A DNA stretch of 64,000 nucleotides from Streptomyces sp. QL37 (GCF_002941025.1 NZ_PTJS01000001.1:1302001-1366000), one strand, 5' to 3'. Shown: positions 35,297 to 44,767, numbered from the stretch's first letter. Numbers and translations are program-made. Notes: generated by a model not told the origin, from the letters alone.

Positions 35297-36079
35297 CTAC
35301 AGGGTCTCGCCGGCGATCGACAGGTACGCCTCCTGGAGCTCCCTCAAGACGGGGTGCTCAACGGGGAACTCGGTGTCGTCGATCGCGGCCAAGGGGCGCA
35401 CGCCGATCGACGTATTCGTGGCGAATGCCGCGGCCATGCCCTTGGCCTGGGCCAGGGTGACGGTGGCGATGCGGTGTTTCGCAAGCTGCTGGAGCAGAGC
35501 CATTGTGACACCGGGCAGCACGGGAGCATCCGGCCACACGACAGTGCCCTCCTGGTCGACGAAGGCCACGTTCCAGGTGCCGCCCTCGGAGACGAATCCG
35601 TCACGGCCGACAAACAGGGCGTCGTCGAAGTTTGCTCGCTGAGTCGAGCCCCGGGCGTGCAAGGCACCGAAGAGACCGACGTGCTTCACCTGGGGCAGGT
35701 CACGCTCGTACACCAGGCTCTGGGCGCGCAGCGGCGCCGGAGGCAGGGCGCCGGCACCGCGTACGGACACGAGAATGTGCGGCTCGTTGGCCTCGGCCGG
35801 GTGGCCCATCTCTACCTTCGGGTCATAGATCGTGACACGCACGACACACGGGCGGGTCTGCCCCTCCAGAGCCTCGCGGACGTACTCGCGCACACGGTCG
35901 GTCTTGAGAGTCGCGTGCCACACGATCTCGCAGTCCCGCGCGAGACGTTCCAGGTGCAACGTCAAGCCACGGATGCCGCCGTCGGAGTCAACACGCATCG
36001 ACGTGAAGTGCCCGACGTTCGTCAGCGCCAGGGGAAGCAAGTCATCTACCGATACGGGCTTTCCATCAAGAGTCACCAT
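35297..36079 (-). CDS. Class IV (branched-chain-type) PLP-dependent aminotransferase / lyase
   Basis: Encodes 260 aa. Family features include H-L-E-R-L early, the PLP lysine in P-Q-V-K-H-V-G, and the glycine-rich S-E-G-G-T-W-N-V-A-F phosphate-binding segment with the conserved Glu, then P-G-V-T-M-A-L-L. The length suits ADC lyase or a D-amino-acid-transaminase-like enzyme; the reaction is not decidable from sequence. The start is taken at ATG 36079 (M-V-T-L-D-G-K-P-V); ATG 36091 is possible. The HTH-SUMF1 gene follows 13 nt downstream, probably in one operon. Confidence 0.85.
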   Translation of the reverse strand: MVTLDGKPVSVDDLLPLALTNVGHFTSMRVDSDGGIRGLTLHLERLARDCEIVWHATLKTDRVREYVREALEGQTRPCVVRVTIYDPKVEMGHPAEANEPHILVSVRGAGALPPAPLRAQSLVYERDLPQVKHVGLFGALHARGSTQRANFDDALFVGRDGFVSEGGTWNVAFVDQEGTVVWPDAPVLPGVTMALLQQLAKHRIATVTLAQAKGMAAAFATNTSIGVRPLAAIDDTEFPVEHPVLRELQEAYLSIAGETL

Positions 36080-36290
36080 GCAGCCCAGCATGTCAGGACC
36101 ATGCCCTCAAGCGGCACCCAAACCTGGTTACTGACGGGTCAACGTCATCTGTAAGTCATTCCCAAGCCTTCACTGCGAGGTGTTCGCTGGTTACTGCGCG
36201 AGTACGCCTCGCCATCGGCAGGGCGCTTCATGCCGCGCGCTTGGCGCCTCAGCCACACGTTCACCATGCCATTCATCTGGGAGGGGCCCG

Positions 36291-36728
36291 ATGACGGTCG
36301 CAACAGCTCTCGCACCGGTCACGAAGCGGTCGGCACTACGCCCCGGGTACGCCGCCTTCGAGTCATGCTTCGCCCCGGAACCGATCAACGTCGGCCGCGC
36401 GCGTCACACCAGCAGCGTCTTCCTGCGGCTATGGGAGGTCGCCGGCCCCTTGGCGGAGGACGTGGTGCTTTGCGTCTCCGAGCTGGTCACTAACGGTGTG
36501 ACTCACGGCTCTGGAGACCTGTCACTGCGCGTCCGGTGCCGCGATACCGAGATCCTCGTCGAGGTCCAGGACGGCAGCTCAGTGTCGGCGACCATGCGTT
36601 CGGCCAGTGCTGATGCCACTTCGGGGCGGGGCTTGGTCCTCGTTAAGGCCCTCTCCGGGAATTGGGGAGCCAGCACGGACGGCCGGACGACGTGGTGCAC
36701 GTTTCCTGTCCTCGTGGGCAGGCCCTGA
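36291..36728 (+). CDS. RsbW-like anti-sigma-type ATP-binding protein
   Basis: Encodes 145 aa. GHKL ATPase motifs: N-box C-V-S-E-L-V-T-N-G-V-T-H-G, and G1/G2-like V-Q-D-G and S-G-R-G-L-V-L-V. These small HATPase_c_2 proteins are abundant in Streptomyces; most are of unknown partner, a few act as anti-sigma kinases. ATG 36291 has GGAGGGG upstream. The 211-nt divergent region before it holds no other gene. Confidence 0.87.
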   Translation: MTVATALAPVTKRSALRPGYAAFESCFAPEPINVGRARHTSSVFLRLWEVAGPLAEDVVLCVSELVTNGVTHGSGDLSLRVRCRDTEILVEVQDGSSVSATMRSASADATSGRGLVLVKALSGNWGASTDGRTTWCTFPVLVGRP

Positions 36729-36775
36729 TGACTGCCCCTGCGAGCACCACCATCGCGGCATTGCTGGAAGTCGAG

Positions 36776-37258
36776 CTACGGACGTTCCGAGGCGTCAAGC
36801 CAGTACGTGGAGAGCATCTCGCCCGGCCAAGTCGGCTGACGGACTTCACTTCGCGGTCCCATCTCCTCGAAGTACGGCGCCAGGTCGATGATCGGTGTCC
36901 CGTCGACGGCGTCAAGATCCGTCACCAGGAGATCCCGGCCCTCCACTTTCAGCAACCGCGGGTAGCTGGTCGCCAGCTGGTTGGGCCTCCGATGGTTGCG
37001 GTGGACGAACGTACCCGTCGCCGGCCACCTCGGATTCCCCCGCGGGCTACGCGCGTGCAGCTGGACGTCTTCCGGTTGCGCCATGTGGAAGCGCCACGTC
37101 ACCGTCAGGTGGGAGAACTCCTCGATGCCCTGCAATGTTTCGAGGGGGTACGCGTCGTTGAGCCTGATGATGGATTCGATCCCGCTCTGGTAGTCGTCCT
37201 GAACGCGGGTGTGGCCCCCGACCACCGTTGCGATCGACTCGACCTCGTACGTCGCCAT
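36776..37258 (-). CDS. TrmO/TsaA-domain protein (SAM-dependent, tRNA m6t6A37-type methyltransferase family)
   Basis: Encodes 160 aa. The VirR/TsaA-like beta-barrel is recognisable by the early I-A-T-V-V-G-G-H-T, the Y-P-L-E-T-L-Q-G-I-E-E-F-S-H-L-T-V-T-W segment and the P-R-G-N-P-R-W-P-A-T-G-T-F element, and by D-L-D-A-V-D-G-T-P-I-I-D-L near the end, all typical of TrmO. E. coli TrmO methylates t6A37 of tRNA. ATG 37258 has GAGAGGAACG upstream. The gene lies 72 nt downstream of the TPR regulator on the same strand. Confidence 0.85.
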   Translation of the reverse strand: MATYEVESIATVVGGHTRVQDDYQSGIESIIRLNDAYPLETLQGIEEFSHLTVTWRFHMAQPEDVQLHARSPRGNPRWPATGTFVHRNHRRPNQLATSYPRLLKVEGRDLLVTDLDAVDGTPIIDLAPYFEEMGPRSEVRQPTWPGEMLSTYWLDASERP

Positions 37259-37330
37259 CAGGGTCGTTCCTCTCACTCAGAACTTACGCATCCTGTAGCC
37301 GTCACGCGAAGCAACGGGCCTGATCCGCGG

Positions 37331-38719
37331 TCAGCCTATGGCCCGCAGCATCTCCCGTGCCCGATGGTCCAATTCGACAACGTGGCGACCTCCGCGTTGC
37401 CGAACGGGCGAGAGATCGCTCTGCATCCGGACGATGACGTCGCGGACGCGGCCCGACAGAACGCCGACCATGGCATCGAGGGCTTGCCCCCAGGTAGCGC
37501 ATGCCTCATCGAGATGGCCCTGCTGAACCTGGACGGCGCCGAGGTAGCCGAGGGTCACGCTGTGGGTGCGGGCGTATTGCTGGCGGCGGCGAGTGGCAAC
37601 GCTGCGCTGAAAGTGGATCTCCGCGTCGACTGGCTGACCCAGGTCGCGCAGGGCGCAAGCCGTCTCGTGGGCGAGGGAGGCTTCCTGGAAGAAGTCCACG
37701 CGGCCGGGCGCACCGTCGTTGTCCGCGCGGGCGAGGTCCCGCTCCGCGCGACTGATGGCCGCGATGGTGCCAGACCGGTTGCCGTCGGCCGCGAGCGCTC
37801 GTGCGTGAACGATCGCGAGCAGGGCTTTCTCCCGCTGGCTGGCCTGGCCGTAACGGTCGCGGGACATGGAGGCGTCGGCCAGGGCGAGCGCTTTGCGTGG
37901 GTGCCCGAGGTCCACTGCCTGATGGGCGAGGGCTCGCAGAATGTGACCGGCAAGTGGTCCGTCCCCGGCTTCTGCCGCAATGCGGGTGGCAAGGGTGAGG
38001 TAGCGCTGGGCTGTTCGGTGCTCGGAGGCGTCGAACGCCATCCAGCCGGCGAGGTAGGTCATCTCCGCGACAGCGGAGTACGTGTCCCGGCGGCTCTGTT
38101 CCGTGCGGAATCGGCTGCCAAGCAGGGGGACTGCTTCGTCGCGAAGGTGGCCAGCCAGCGCCGAGCGCCCGGAGGCGCCTCCGCGCTGCTGGTCTCGCGC
38201 GGAGTAGAAGTTCGTGAGGTCGCGGACGTCGTCGATGTCGGCCTGGGCCACCAGTCGGGGAGAGACTGCCGTGCGTCTGGCTGCTGCGGCAGGGGCGGCT
38301 GCCCACCACGAGGCGGTGGGCAGGGCCAGACCGGCCACGGAGTACGCGGACGTCGCCAGCAGCTTGCGTCGGTGCATGTCCAGATCGTCGCTTCCCAGCT
38401 CAGCCAGCACAGTCAGAGGGTCGACGCTCCAGTCGGAACCACTGTCGGCCGTGCCTCTCGGCACTTCCTCCAGCCCGAGGTCAGCCAAGGTGAGACGGCG
38501 GCCGAGCCTGCGGGAAAGCGTCTCGCGCAGGATATGCCGCGCTATCCCGCTGGGCTTCGTACCCAGTACCCACATCGAGATATGCGAACGGGAGATGGCC
38601 TCCAGTTCCCGTACGCCACTCTCCGCAGCCACGCGGGCGACTGCAGCGGCCGCTTGAGGCTGGGACCAGCCCGCTTCGCGCAGAAGGGCGGAGAAGGCGA
38701 GGTTTCGCTCACGGGCCAT
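37331..38719 (-). CDS. HTH/TPR regulatory protein of the Streptomyces type
   Basis: Encodes 462 aa. An N-terminal HTH-like region (F-S-A-L-L-R-E-A-G-W-S-Q-P-Q-A-A) is followed at residue ~114 by M-H-R-R-K-L-L-A-T-S-A-Y-S-V-A-G-L-A-L-P, a hydrophobic stretch often misread as a Tat signal. The C-terminal ~300 residues form TPR-like helical repeats (A-E-M-T-Y-L-A-G-W-M-A-F-D; L-A-L-A-D-A-S; L-G-Y-L-G-A-V-Q-V). Such proteins are probably peptide- or ligand-sensing regulators. The DUF6415 gene diverges 190 nt upstream. Confidence 0.78.
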   Translation of the reverse strand: MARERNLAFSALLREAGWSQPQAAAAVARVAAESGVRELEAISRSHISMWVLGTKPSGIARHILRETLSRRLGRRLTLADLGLEEVPRGTADSGSDWSVDPLTVLAELGSDDLDMHRRKLLATSAYSVAGLALPTASWWAAAPAAAARRTAVSPRLVAQADIDDVRDLTNFYSARDQQRGGASGRSALAGHLRDEAVPLLGSRFRTEQSRRDTYSAVAEMTYLAGWMAFDASEHRTAQRYLTLATRIAAEAGDGPLAGHILRALAHQAVDLGHPRKALALADASMSRDRYGQASQREKALLAIVHARALAADGNRSGTIAAISRAERDLARADNDGAPGRVDFFQEASLAHETACALRDLGQPVDAEIHFQRSVATRRRQQYARTHSVTLGYLGAVQVQQGHLDEACATWGQALDAMVGVLSGRVRDVIVRMQSDLSPVRQRGGRHVVELDHRAREMLRAIG

Positions 38720-38908
38720 GGACTGCCCTTCGGTCTCGAAATGATCTTTGGCGCCTTTGGCGGCCTTGGTAGCCGTGCAGGCATACCCCTCGGCGGCGAT
38801 TCAGGGTTCGCTCAACGTAGCGGCCGGATCACTCACTATGCACCTCAGTCGTCGGCACTCCAAGGCGAACCCCACTTAACTTGGCTTGATCCACACAGGA
38901 GTTGTGTC

Positions 38909-39403
38909 ATGCGCCCCTCGCTGTTCCTGCATCAGACCCGTCACAGCGATGGTCGATGCAAACTGGCCAACCTCACCCTGGGATCGGCCGATGTCCAGCG
39001 GGATCAAGCGGTGGCTGCAGCAGAGACGGTGGCGCTCGTGCTGGACGATGAGTCCCCGCTGCCGCAGAGCGCTGGCGACGTGGAGGAGCTTGCACGGCGC
39101 CTTCGCGGTCACATCGGACAGCTCGGGGCAGTCGTGCCGCCGGGAGCCGCAACAGTGCGCGGCGCGCAGCAGCTCGCTTCGGCAGGCGTCCCCGACGGGT
39201 ACATGCCGAGCAGGGTGCATCTGGTCAAGCTGGCCGAGGCCACTCAGGCACTCGTTGCGACCGTACAAGCCCGCGGCGTGGTCCCCGCGAAGCCCAGGCG
39301 GGGACGGCGTTGGTGGAGGCCGCAGCTCAACGTGCTGCGTGGTTCGGTCTTCGCTGTGGCCTTCGCCCTCTTGGTTCTGGCCGCTTCGGTGCCCCGGGCA
39401 TGA
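38909..39403 (+). CDS. DUF6415-family membrane-associated protein
   Basis: Encodes 164 aa. A central helical domain (D-V-E-E-L-A-R-R-L-R-G-H-I-G-Q-L; V-H-L-V-K-L-A-E-A-T-Q-A-L) fits DUF6415. The C-terminus has one transmembrane helix (V-F-A-V-A-F-A-L-L-V-L-A-A). AGGAG 8 nt before ATG 38909 fixes the start; the longer open frame upstream is antisense to the TPR regulator. Function unknown; family members often accompany natural-product or regulatory loci. The stop overlaps an in-frame ATG of the GH15 frame (ATGA). Confidence 0.72.
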   Translation: MRPSLFLHQTRHSDGRCKLANLTLGSADVQRDQAVAAAETVALVLDDESPLPQSAGDVEELARRLRGHIGQLGAVVPPGAATVRGAQQLASAGVPDGYMPSRVHLVKLAEATQALVATVQARGVVPAKPRRGRRWWRPQLNVLRGSVFAVAFALLVLAASVPRA

Positions 39404-39633
39404 CCGTCACCGGGGCAGTTCTGATCGCGGCGGTTCTCGGCCCGATGGTGTGGCTAATTCTTCGCGGTGGCCGAGCCACCGGCCGCGCCGCTCCCCAGAA
39501 CGAGGACTCCGCACCGGGGCAGAACGGACCTCCCCCGCAGGTGCCCACCGAGTCCCTCCTCATCTACCGTTCCCGGCCGCTGTGGCGGCCCCGATGCCAT
39601 CCCCGGTTCGCGGGGTCTACGGAGATCCACACG

Positions 39634-41535
39634 ATGAAGCGTTTTCCGCGTATCGAGCAGTACGGTCTGATTGGCGACATGCAGACCAGTGCCCACGTCT
39701 GCGATGACGGCTCGATCGACTGGCTGTGCCTGCCCCGCTTCGATTCGCCGGCCGTCTTCGCCGGCCTGCTCGGCACGCAAAAGCACGGCTCTTGGCAGAT
39801 CGCTCCGGCCCCGTCTGCCGGTCGATCCGACGTCGGAGCGGTCTCCGAGCGCCGGTACCTCGGTGACACGCTCGTCCTCGAATCGCTGTGGCGCACTTCG
39901 TCCGGGTCGGTTCGGGTGCTCGACTTCATGCCGCCGCGCGGCGGGGCGCCTCAGGTGATCCGGATTGTCGAGGGTGTGTCCGGCGAGGTGCCGATGGTCT
40001 CGGCTCTGCGTCCGCGGCCGGGGTACGGCAGCGTCAGTCCGTGGATCCACGAGGTCGGGGGGCGCATGGTCGCGGAAGCCGGCGCGGACGCGCTGTGGCT
40101 CGACACGGGCGTCCAGCAGGTGGAGAAGGACGGCGTCATCGTCAGCGCCTTCCCTGTCGCCGCCGGGCAGAGCTTGGCGTTCGTGCTCAGTTGGTGCCCC
40201 TCCCACGCAGCCGCTCCGGAGGTTCCCGACCCGGAGGCCGCGCTCGCCGAGACGCTCGCCTTCTGGCGGGACTGGACGCAGGAATGCACTTACGACGGGC
40301 CCTACCGCGAGGCAGTGATTGGTTCCTCGATCGCGCTGAAGGCGATGACGTATGCGCCGAGCGGCGGGATCGTTGCGGCGCCGACCACGTCGCTGCCCGA
40401 GGAGATCGGCGGCGGACGGAACTGGGACTACCGCTTCACCTGGCTGCGCGACGCCTCCACGACTCTCGCCGCGCTGCTGGGAACCGGCTACCGGCAGGAG
40501 GCCCATGCGTGGCGGCGTTGGCTGTTGCGTGCGGTGGCCGGTGATCCGGAGAACCTGCAGATCATGTACAGGATCACCGGCGAGCGTGATCTGCGGGAGC
40601 GGGAGCTGCCCTGGCTCCCGGGGTACGCGGAATCGGCTCCGGTGCGGGTCGGGAACGGGGCGGCGGACCAGCTGCAACTCGACGTGTACGGCGAGTTGAT
40701 CGAGACCCTCTACCTCGCCCACCAGAGCGGTGTCGCACACTGCACCGACACCGCGGTCCTGCACCAGCGGCTCATCGAGCACCTGGCCCAGCGCTGGCAG
40801 GAACCCGATGAGGGAATCTGGGAGATCCGTGGGGCACGCCAGCATTTCGTGCACTCCAAGGTGATGGCCTGGGTGGCCATCGACCGCACCATCCGCCTGG
40901 CCGAGGCCGGCGCCCTCGCGCTGGATCCGGGCCCCCTGGTCGAGCTGCGCGAGATGATCCACCGCGAAGTCTGCACCGAGGGGTTCGACCCGGAGCGCAA
41001 CACCTTCACCCAGTCCTACGGCTCGAAGGAACTGGACGCCGCCACGCTGCTGATCCCCCGGGTCGGCTTCCTTCCGCCCGACGATCCCCGCGTCATCGGC
41101 ACTGTGGACGCCGTACGCCGGGAGCTTTCCACGCCGGACGGGCTCGTGCGCCGGTACCCGACGACCGGCAACCACGCCGGGGTGGACGGCCTGACAGGCG
41201 ATGAGGGTGCCTTCGTCCTCTGTTCTTTCTGGCTCGTGGATGCTCTGGCCCTGACCGGCCGCCTGGATGAGGCCCACGCCCTGTTCGAACGTCTTCTGAC
41301 GCTGCGCAACGACCTCGGCCTGCTCGCCGAGGAGTACGACCCCGTCCAGCAGCGCCAGCTCGGGAACTTTCCGCAGGCGTTCAGCCACATGGGTCTGATC
41401 CAGAGTGCTCTGCTCCTGCAGCAGCTGGCGACACAGTCCTCTCCTCGCCGAGGCGCGGTGGCGGTTCCGGCGCCCTGCTCCACCTCACCCGGGCCGCAAA
41501 AGAACCGCAAGATCCCGACGTCGCAGCCCGCCTAG
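39634..41535 (+). CDS. GH15-family glycoside hydrolase (glucoamylase / trehalase)
   Basis: Encodes 633 aa from ATG 39634 (M-K-R-F-P-R-I-E-Q-Y-G-L-I-G-D), with GGAGAT upstream. GH15 hallmarks are G-R-N-W-D-Y-R-F-T-W-L-R-D-A-S, G-I-W-E-I-R-G with the probable general acid Glu, and L-A-E-E-Y-D-P with the second Glu. In actinobacteria this group includes trehalases as well as glucoamylases, so substrate is open. The frame is open back to ATG 39400, which overlaps the previous stop (ATGA) and would add 78 residues with a transmembrane helix; both starts are plausible. Without the extension the enzyme is cytoplasmic. Confidence 0.9.
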   Translation: MKRFPRIEQYGLIGDMQTSAHVCDDGSIDWLCLPRFDSPAVFAGLLGTQKHGSWQIAPAPSAGRSDVGAVSERRYLGDTLVLESLWRTSSGSVRVLDFMPPRGGAPQVIRIVEGVSGEVPMVSALRPRPGYGSVSPWIHEVGGRMVAEAGADALWLDTGVQQVEKDGVIVSAFPVAAGQSLAFVLSWCPSHAAAPEVPDPEAALAETLAFWRDWTQECTYDGPYREAVIGSSIALKAMTYAPSGGIVAAPTTSLPEEIGGGRNWDYRFTWLRDASTTLAALLGTGYRQEAHAWRRWLLRAVAGDPENLQIMYRITGERDLRERELPWLPGYAESAPVRVGNGAADQLQLDVYGELIETLYLAHQSGVAHCTDTAVLHQRLIEHLAQRWQEPDEGIWEIRGARQHFVHSKVMAWVAIDRTIRLAEAGALALDPGPLVELREMIHREVCTEGFDPERNTFTQSYGSKELDAATLLIPRVGFLPPDDPRVIGTVDAVRRELSTPDGLVRRYPTTGNHAGVDGLTGDEGAFVLCSFWLVDALALTGRLDEAHALFERLLTLRNDLGLLAEEYDPVQQRQLGNFPQAFSHMGLIQSALLLQQLATQSSPRRGAVAVPAPCSTSPGPQKNRKIPTSQPA

Positions 41536-41563
41536 CCGTTCCTTTTCCACTGCGAGGATTCCC

Positions 41564-43084
41564 ATGTCTGACAGCGCGTTCCCGACACGGCCGGCCGCGA
41601 CCGGCCACCGCCGCCGGCGGTCGCCACGGACCGACGCCGCAACAGTGCACTGCGTCCGTCGTGCCGTGGTGCTGCCCCTGCTGCTTCTTGCGGGCCTGCT
41701 GAGCGCTGCCTTTGCCATCTGGGCGACGGCCGCAGTGGCTCTCGGTGGGCTCCTGGGCGGCCTGGTCTGCGGGCTGGCCGGGGTCGCGCTGGTAGCGGCT
41801 CGCGGAGTGCGTACGGCCGCCGACGCCGTGCAGACAGCCGCAGAGGAACGGCGAGCTTCGGTGCTGACCGCAGTCACGGGAGCCGCGGCGGCCGTCGAGA
41901 AGTCGGTGGCGTGGTCGGCGGACGAACTGTGCCGAGGGGCACGACCGCCGCTGCCGGACATGCATACGCCGCAGCCGGCCAGTGCGACCGCAGAGATCGA
42001 CAAGGCGCTGAGTGCACTGCAGGTGCAGGCCGTCGCCTCGCTGATACGCGTGCACGACGAGTCCCAGTCCGTCGTCCTACTGGAAGTGCTGCGCCGCCTG
42101 GCCATGCGGGAGCATGCCCTGGTCGGGAAGGCACTGGAAGCATTGACTCAGTTGGAGATGTTGACCGACGACCCGGAACTGCTGTCGAAGATCTTCGAGA
42201 TCGATCACCTCGTGACGCGGATGCGTCGTCAGGTGGAGAGCACGGCGGTGCTGGGCGGGCGGTCCCTGCGCAGCGTGCGCCAGCCGGTGCCCGTCACGAC
42301 CACACTGCGTGGTGCGATCTCCGAGGTGGTGCAGTACCCGCGTGTAGTGGTCGCGGCCGGTTCCGTGGGCGGTGAGCTGGGGCTTCCCGGACACGTGGGT
42401 CCGGACCTGACGCACCTGCTGGCCGAGCTGATCGAGAACGCCTGCGAGTGCTCCGACCCGGCGACGAAGGTGGTGGTGCGGGCGCAACGGGTGCCGAACG
42501 GGCTAGCGGTTGAGGTCGAGGACCGGGCGATGCCCATGCACCCGCAGGCCCGTGCACAGATGAATCATCTGCTCAAGGCCCCTGATGAGGTCGATGTCAG
42601 TGGTCAGGTGCGAGAGGGACAGCTCGGCTTGCTGGTCGCCGCGAAGATCGCTCAGTCACACGGGCTGTCGGTTCTACTGCAGGAGAACGTGACGGGAGGC
42701 ACCACTGCTCTGGTTGTCATTCCGGCCCGGCTCCTCGTAGCGATTTCTCCCGTTGGTGACGCGGGCGCTCGACGCCGGGAAACCCGCCCCTCCACACTCC
42801 CGCCACGGCGGACTGCCGCAGGGACGGCTGCCCCTTCTGCAGGGCAGGTCCAGCACTCGATCGCCGTGGGCCCGCCGGGCGCCGACGGGGCGGGGCACGC
42901 TGCTCCAGCCCCCGGCCTTCCCCGGCGTACACGGCAGGCCGGTTCCTTCCCTCCGCCACGTGAGCGGGAGCAAGCCCCCGCGACAGCGGCGACGCCAGGG
43001 CTCGCAGCCGCCTTCCGCACGGGCATAGAGGCCGGCGGGGCCGCCGGTTCTCCTCCCCCTCCGGCTGAGCAGCCCAGACCCTGA
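41564..43084 (+). CDS. cvnA: Conservon sensor-like histidine-kinase homologue (CvnA type)
   Basis: Encodes 506 aa. Two hydrophobic segments near residues 33-90 anchor the N-terminus. A helical stretch follows, then a GHKL ATPase domain with N-box L-A-E-L-I-E-N-A-C-E-C-S and a G-box near Q-L-G-L-L-V-A-A-K. There is no obvious phosphoacceptor His motif, as in other conservon proteins. The C-terminal ~110 residues are Pro/Ala-rich and disordered. Start ATG 41564 with GAGGA upstream. It heads the cvnABCD operon, a signalling module resembling a eukaryotic G-protein-coupled system. Confidence 0.88.
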   Translation: MSDSAFPTRPAATGHRRRRSPRTDAATVHCVRRAVVLPLLLLAGLLSAAFAIWATAAVALGGLLGGLVCGLAGVALVAARGVRTAADAVQTAAEERRASVLTAVTGAAAAVEKSVAWSADELCRGARPPLPDMHTPQPASATAEIDKALSALQVQAVASLIRVHDESQSVVLLEVLRRLAMREHALVGKALEALTQLEMLTDDPELLSKIFEIDHLVTRMRRQVESTAVLGGRSLRSVRQPVPVTTTLRGAISEVVQYPRVVVAAGSVGGELGLPGHVGPDLTHLLAELIENACECSDPATKVVVRAQRVPNGLAVEVEDRAMPMHPQARAQMNHLLKAPDEVDVSGQVREGQLGLLVAAKIAQSHGLSVLLQENVTGGTTALVVIPARLLVAISPVGDAGARRRETRPSTLPPRRTAAGTAAPSAGQVQHSIAVGPPGADGAGHAAPAPGLPRRTRQAGSFPPPREREQAPATAATPGLAAAFRTGIEAGGAAGSPPPPAEQPRP

Positions 43085-43159
43085 CCATCGCCCGTTCCCT
43101 CCGCGTTCCCGGTGGCCCGGACATATCCGCCGGCCCTTCCCCCTTCTGGAGCGATCCTC

Positions 43160-43675
43160 ATGAGCACCCACCCTGAACTGAACTCGACGACCGGCGTCGC
43201 GCCCGCATCCGAGGCGACGGCGAACCATCAGCGGGATGACATGGCCTGGCTGCTGCGGCAGTTCGCCGACGACGTTCCGGGCGTCCTGCACGCCGTTCTG
43301 CTGTCGCGGGACGGGCTGCGCCTCCTGGACAGCGAGGTGGACAAGGACTGGGCGGACGAACTGTCGGCCGCGCTCAGCGGAGTCGCCTCCCTCGCGTCCA
43401 ACGCCACCGGCCCCAGCCACCAGAAGCGGCCGGCCAGGCAGGTCATCATCGAGCGCGACGACTGCCTGTTCTTCGTCCAGAGCGCCGGTCGCAGCGCGGC
43501 CTTCGAAGACCACCCCGGCAACGAACGCGGTGAGGTGGACACGATCCTCGCCGTCATCGCTGCCCCGGACGCCGACGCAGGCCCCGTCGGGTTCGAGATG
43601 GGGCGCCTCGTGAAGAAGTTCGCCCCCTACATGCAGATCCCCGTCCGCGTCGGCACAGGTGATGAGTCCCGGTGA
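43160..43675 (+). CDS. cvnB: Roadblock/LC7-domain protein (CvnB)
   Basis: Encodes 171 aa. The roadblock fold is visible (M-A-W-L-L-R-Q-F-A-D-D-V-P-G-V-L-H-A-V-L-L-S-R-D-G-L and later V-I-I-E-R-D-D-C-L-F-F-V), as in MglB-like regulators of small GTPases. The stop overlaps the GTG of the next gene (GTGA). ATG 43160 matches the usual CvnB N-terminus better than the earlier in-frame starts. Confidence 0.92.
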   Translation: MSTHPELNSTTGVAPASEATANHQRDDMAWLLRQFADDVPGVLHAVLLSRDGLRLLDSEVDKDWADELSAALSGVASLASNATGPSHQKRPARQVIIERDDCLFFVQSAGRSAAFEDHPGNERGEVDTILAVIAAPDADAGPVGFEMGRLVKKFAPYMQIPVRVGTGDESR

Positions 43676-44085
43676 GCGCCCACGGCGATACGGCCGAGGA
43701 CTCGTCGTTCGTGCGGACCTACACGCTGACGCGCGGTCGCACCAGGCCGCGGCACCTGCTGGGCCTGGACACCGTGCTGGACGCCGGCCCCGGACGGCCT
43801 GGCCTGGGCCAGGCCGAGGAATGTGAAGAGATCTTCGCTCTGTGCCGGGATCACCGGCGTTCGGTGACCGAGCTGGCGGGACGGCTCGGCCGCCCCGTCA
43901 CCGCCGTCAAGATCCTCGTCTCGGACCTCCTGGATTCCCAAGCCCTTGTCATCTCCGTCACCGCCGCCTATGCCCCCTCCGACGCAGATGCGGATGAACG
44001 CCCCACCACCCACCTATTAGCGGCCCTCTCAGTAGCCCTGAAAAGAAAGTTTCCCGATGCCATCGCCTACCGCCAGGCCGGATGA
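43672..44085 (+). CDS. cvnC: DUF742-domain protein (CvnC)
   Basis: Encodes 137 aa. DUF742 shows F-V-R-T-Y-T-L-T-R-G-R-T, then a winged-helix-like segment with L-C-R-D-H-R-R-S-V-T-E-L-A-G-R-L. It starts at GTG 43672 in the overlap with cvnB. Its end overlaps the cvnD start by 29 nt. It is a presumed adaptor between kinase-like and GTPase components. Confidence 0.92.
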   Translation: MSAHGDTAEDSSFVRTYTLTRGRTRPRHLLGLDTVLDAGPGRPGLGQAEECEEIFALCRDHRRSVTELAGRLGRPVTAVKILVSDLLDSQALVISVTAAYAPSDADADERPTTHLLAALSVALKRKFPDAIAYRQAG

Positions 44086-44767
44086 CCCGCCTGGGAGCCT
44101 GCGGATCTCGGCGCCCTCGCATGCCGGTGTACCGACCGTGCTGAAGATCGTGATCGCCGGTGGTTTCGGTGCCGGCAAGACCACCGCTGTAGGCGCGGTC
44201 AGCGAGATCACACCGCTGAGCACGGAGGAGTACCTGACCGAAGCGAGCACGGACGTGGACAGCCTGGAAGGCGTCGAGGCCAAGCAGACCACCACGGTCG
44301 CCTTCGACTTCGGCCGCCTCAGCCTCCCCGACGCGCCCGTACCACTGGAGCTGTTCCTGTTCGGCACGCCCGGCCAGGACCGGTTCGTCGACCTCTGGTA
44401 CGAACTCTCCCGCGGAGCCGTCGGCGCGGTCGTCCTGGTCGACACCCGCCGCCTGGAAAGCAGCTTCACACCCGTCACCTTCTTCGAGGACATCGGCCTG
44501 CCCTTCGTCGTCGCCGTGAACCACTTCGACGGAGCCCACCGCTACCACCCCGAACAGGTCCGCGCCGCTCTCGACCTGCCTGCCTCCGTACCGGTGATCA
44601 CCGACGTCTCGCCCCACTGGACGGTGGGCGCGAGGGCGACCTCGTGGGACGCCCGCAATCCGAGCCACGTCGCCGGAGTCCTGCTGACCCTCGTCGGCCA
44701 CGCAGTGCAAAACACACCGGCAGGACCCGCTCGCCCCACATCCACCACCACCCTCCAGGATGCCTGA
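44057..44767 (+). CDS. cvnD: Ras-like small GTPase of the conservon (CvnD)
   Basis: Encodes 236 aa. P-loop G-G-F-G-A-G-K-T-T, switch region with conserved Thr (S-T-D-V-D), G3 L-F-G-T-P-G-Q-D-R-F, and G4-like V-N-H-F-D. GTP binding would be controlled by the roadblock and kinase-like partners. ATG 44057 overlaps cvnC by 29 nt. Its stop shares one base with the next ATG (TGATG), so the GAF gene is also coupled. Confidence 0.93.
   Translation: MPSPTARPDDPPGSLRISAPSHAGVPTVLKIVIAGGFGAGKTTAVGAVSEITPLSTEEYLTEASTDVDSLEGVEAKQTTTVAFDFGRLSLPDAPVPLELFLFGTPGQDRFVDLWYELSRGAVGAVVLVDTRRLESSFTPVTFFEDIGLPFVVAVNHFDGAHRYHPEQVRAALDLPASVPVITDVSPHWTVGARATSWDARNPSHVAGVLLTLVGHAVQNTPAGPARPTSTTTLQDA

Noticed and set aside
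36662..39403. A 913-codon plus-strand open frame
   Set aside because: Most of it is antisense to the TrmO-like and TPR-regulator genes. Only the end, from ATG 38909, with a ribosome site, is taken as a gene.
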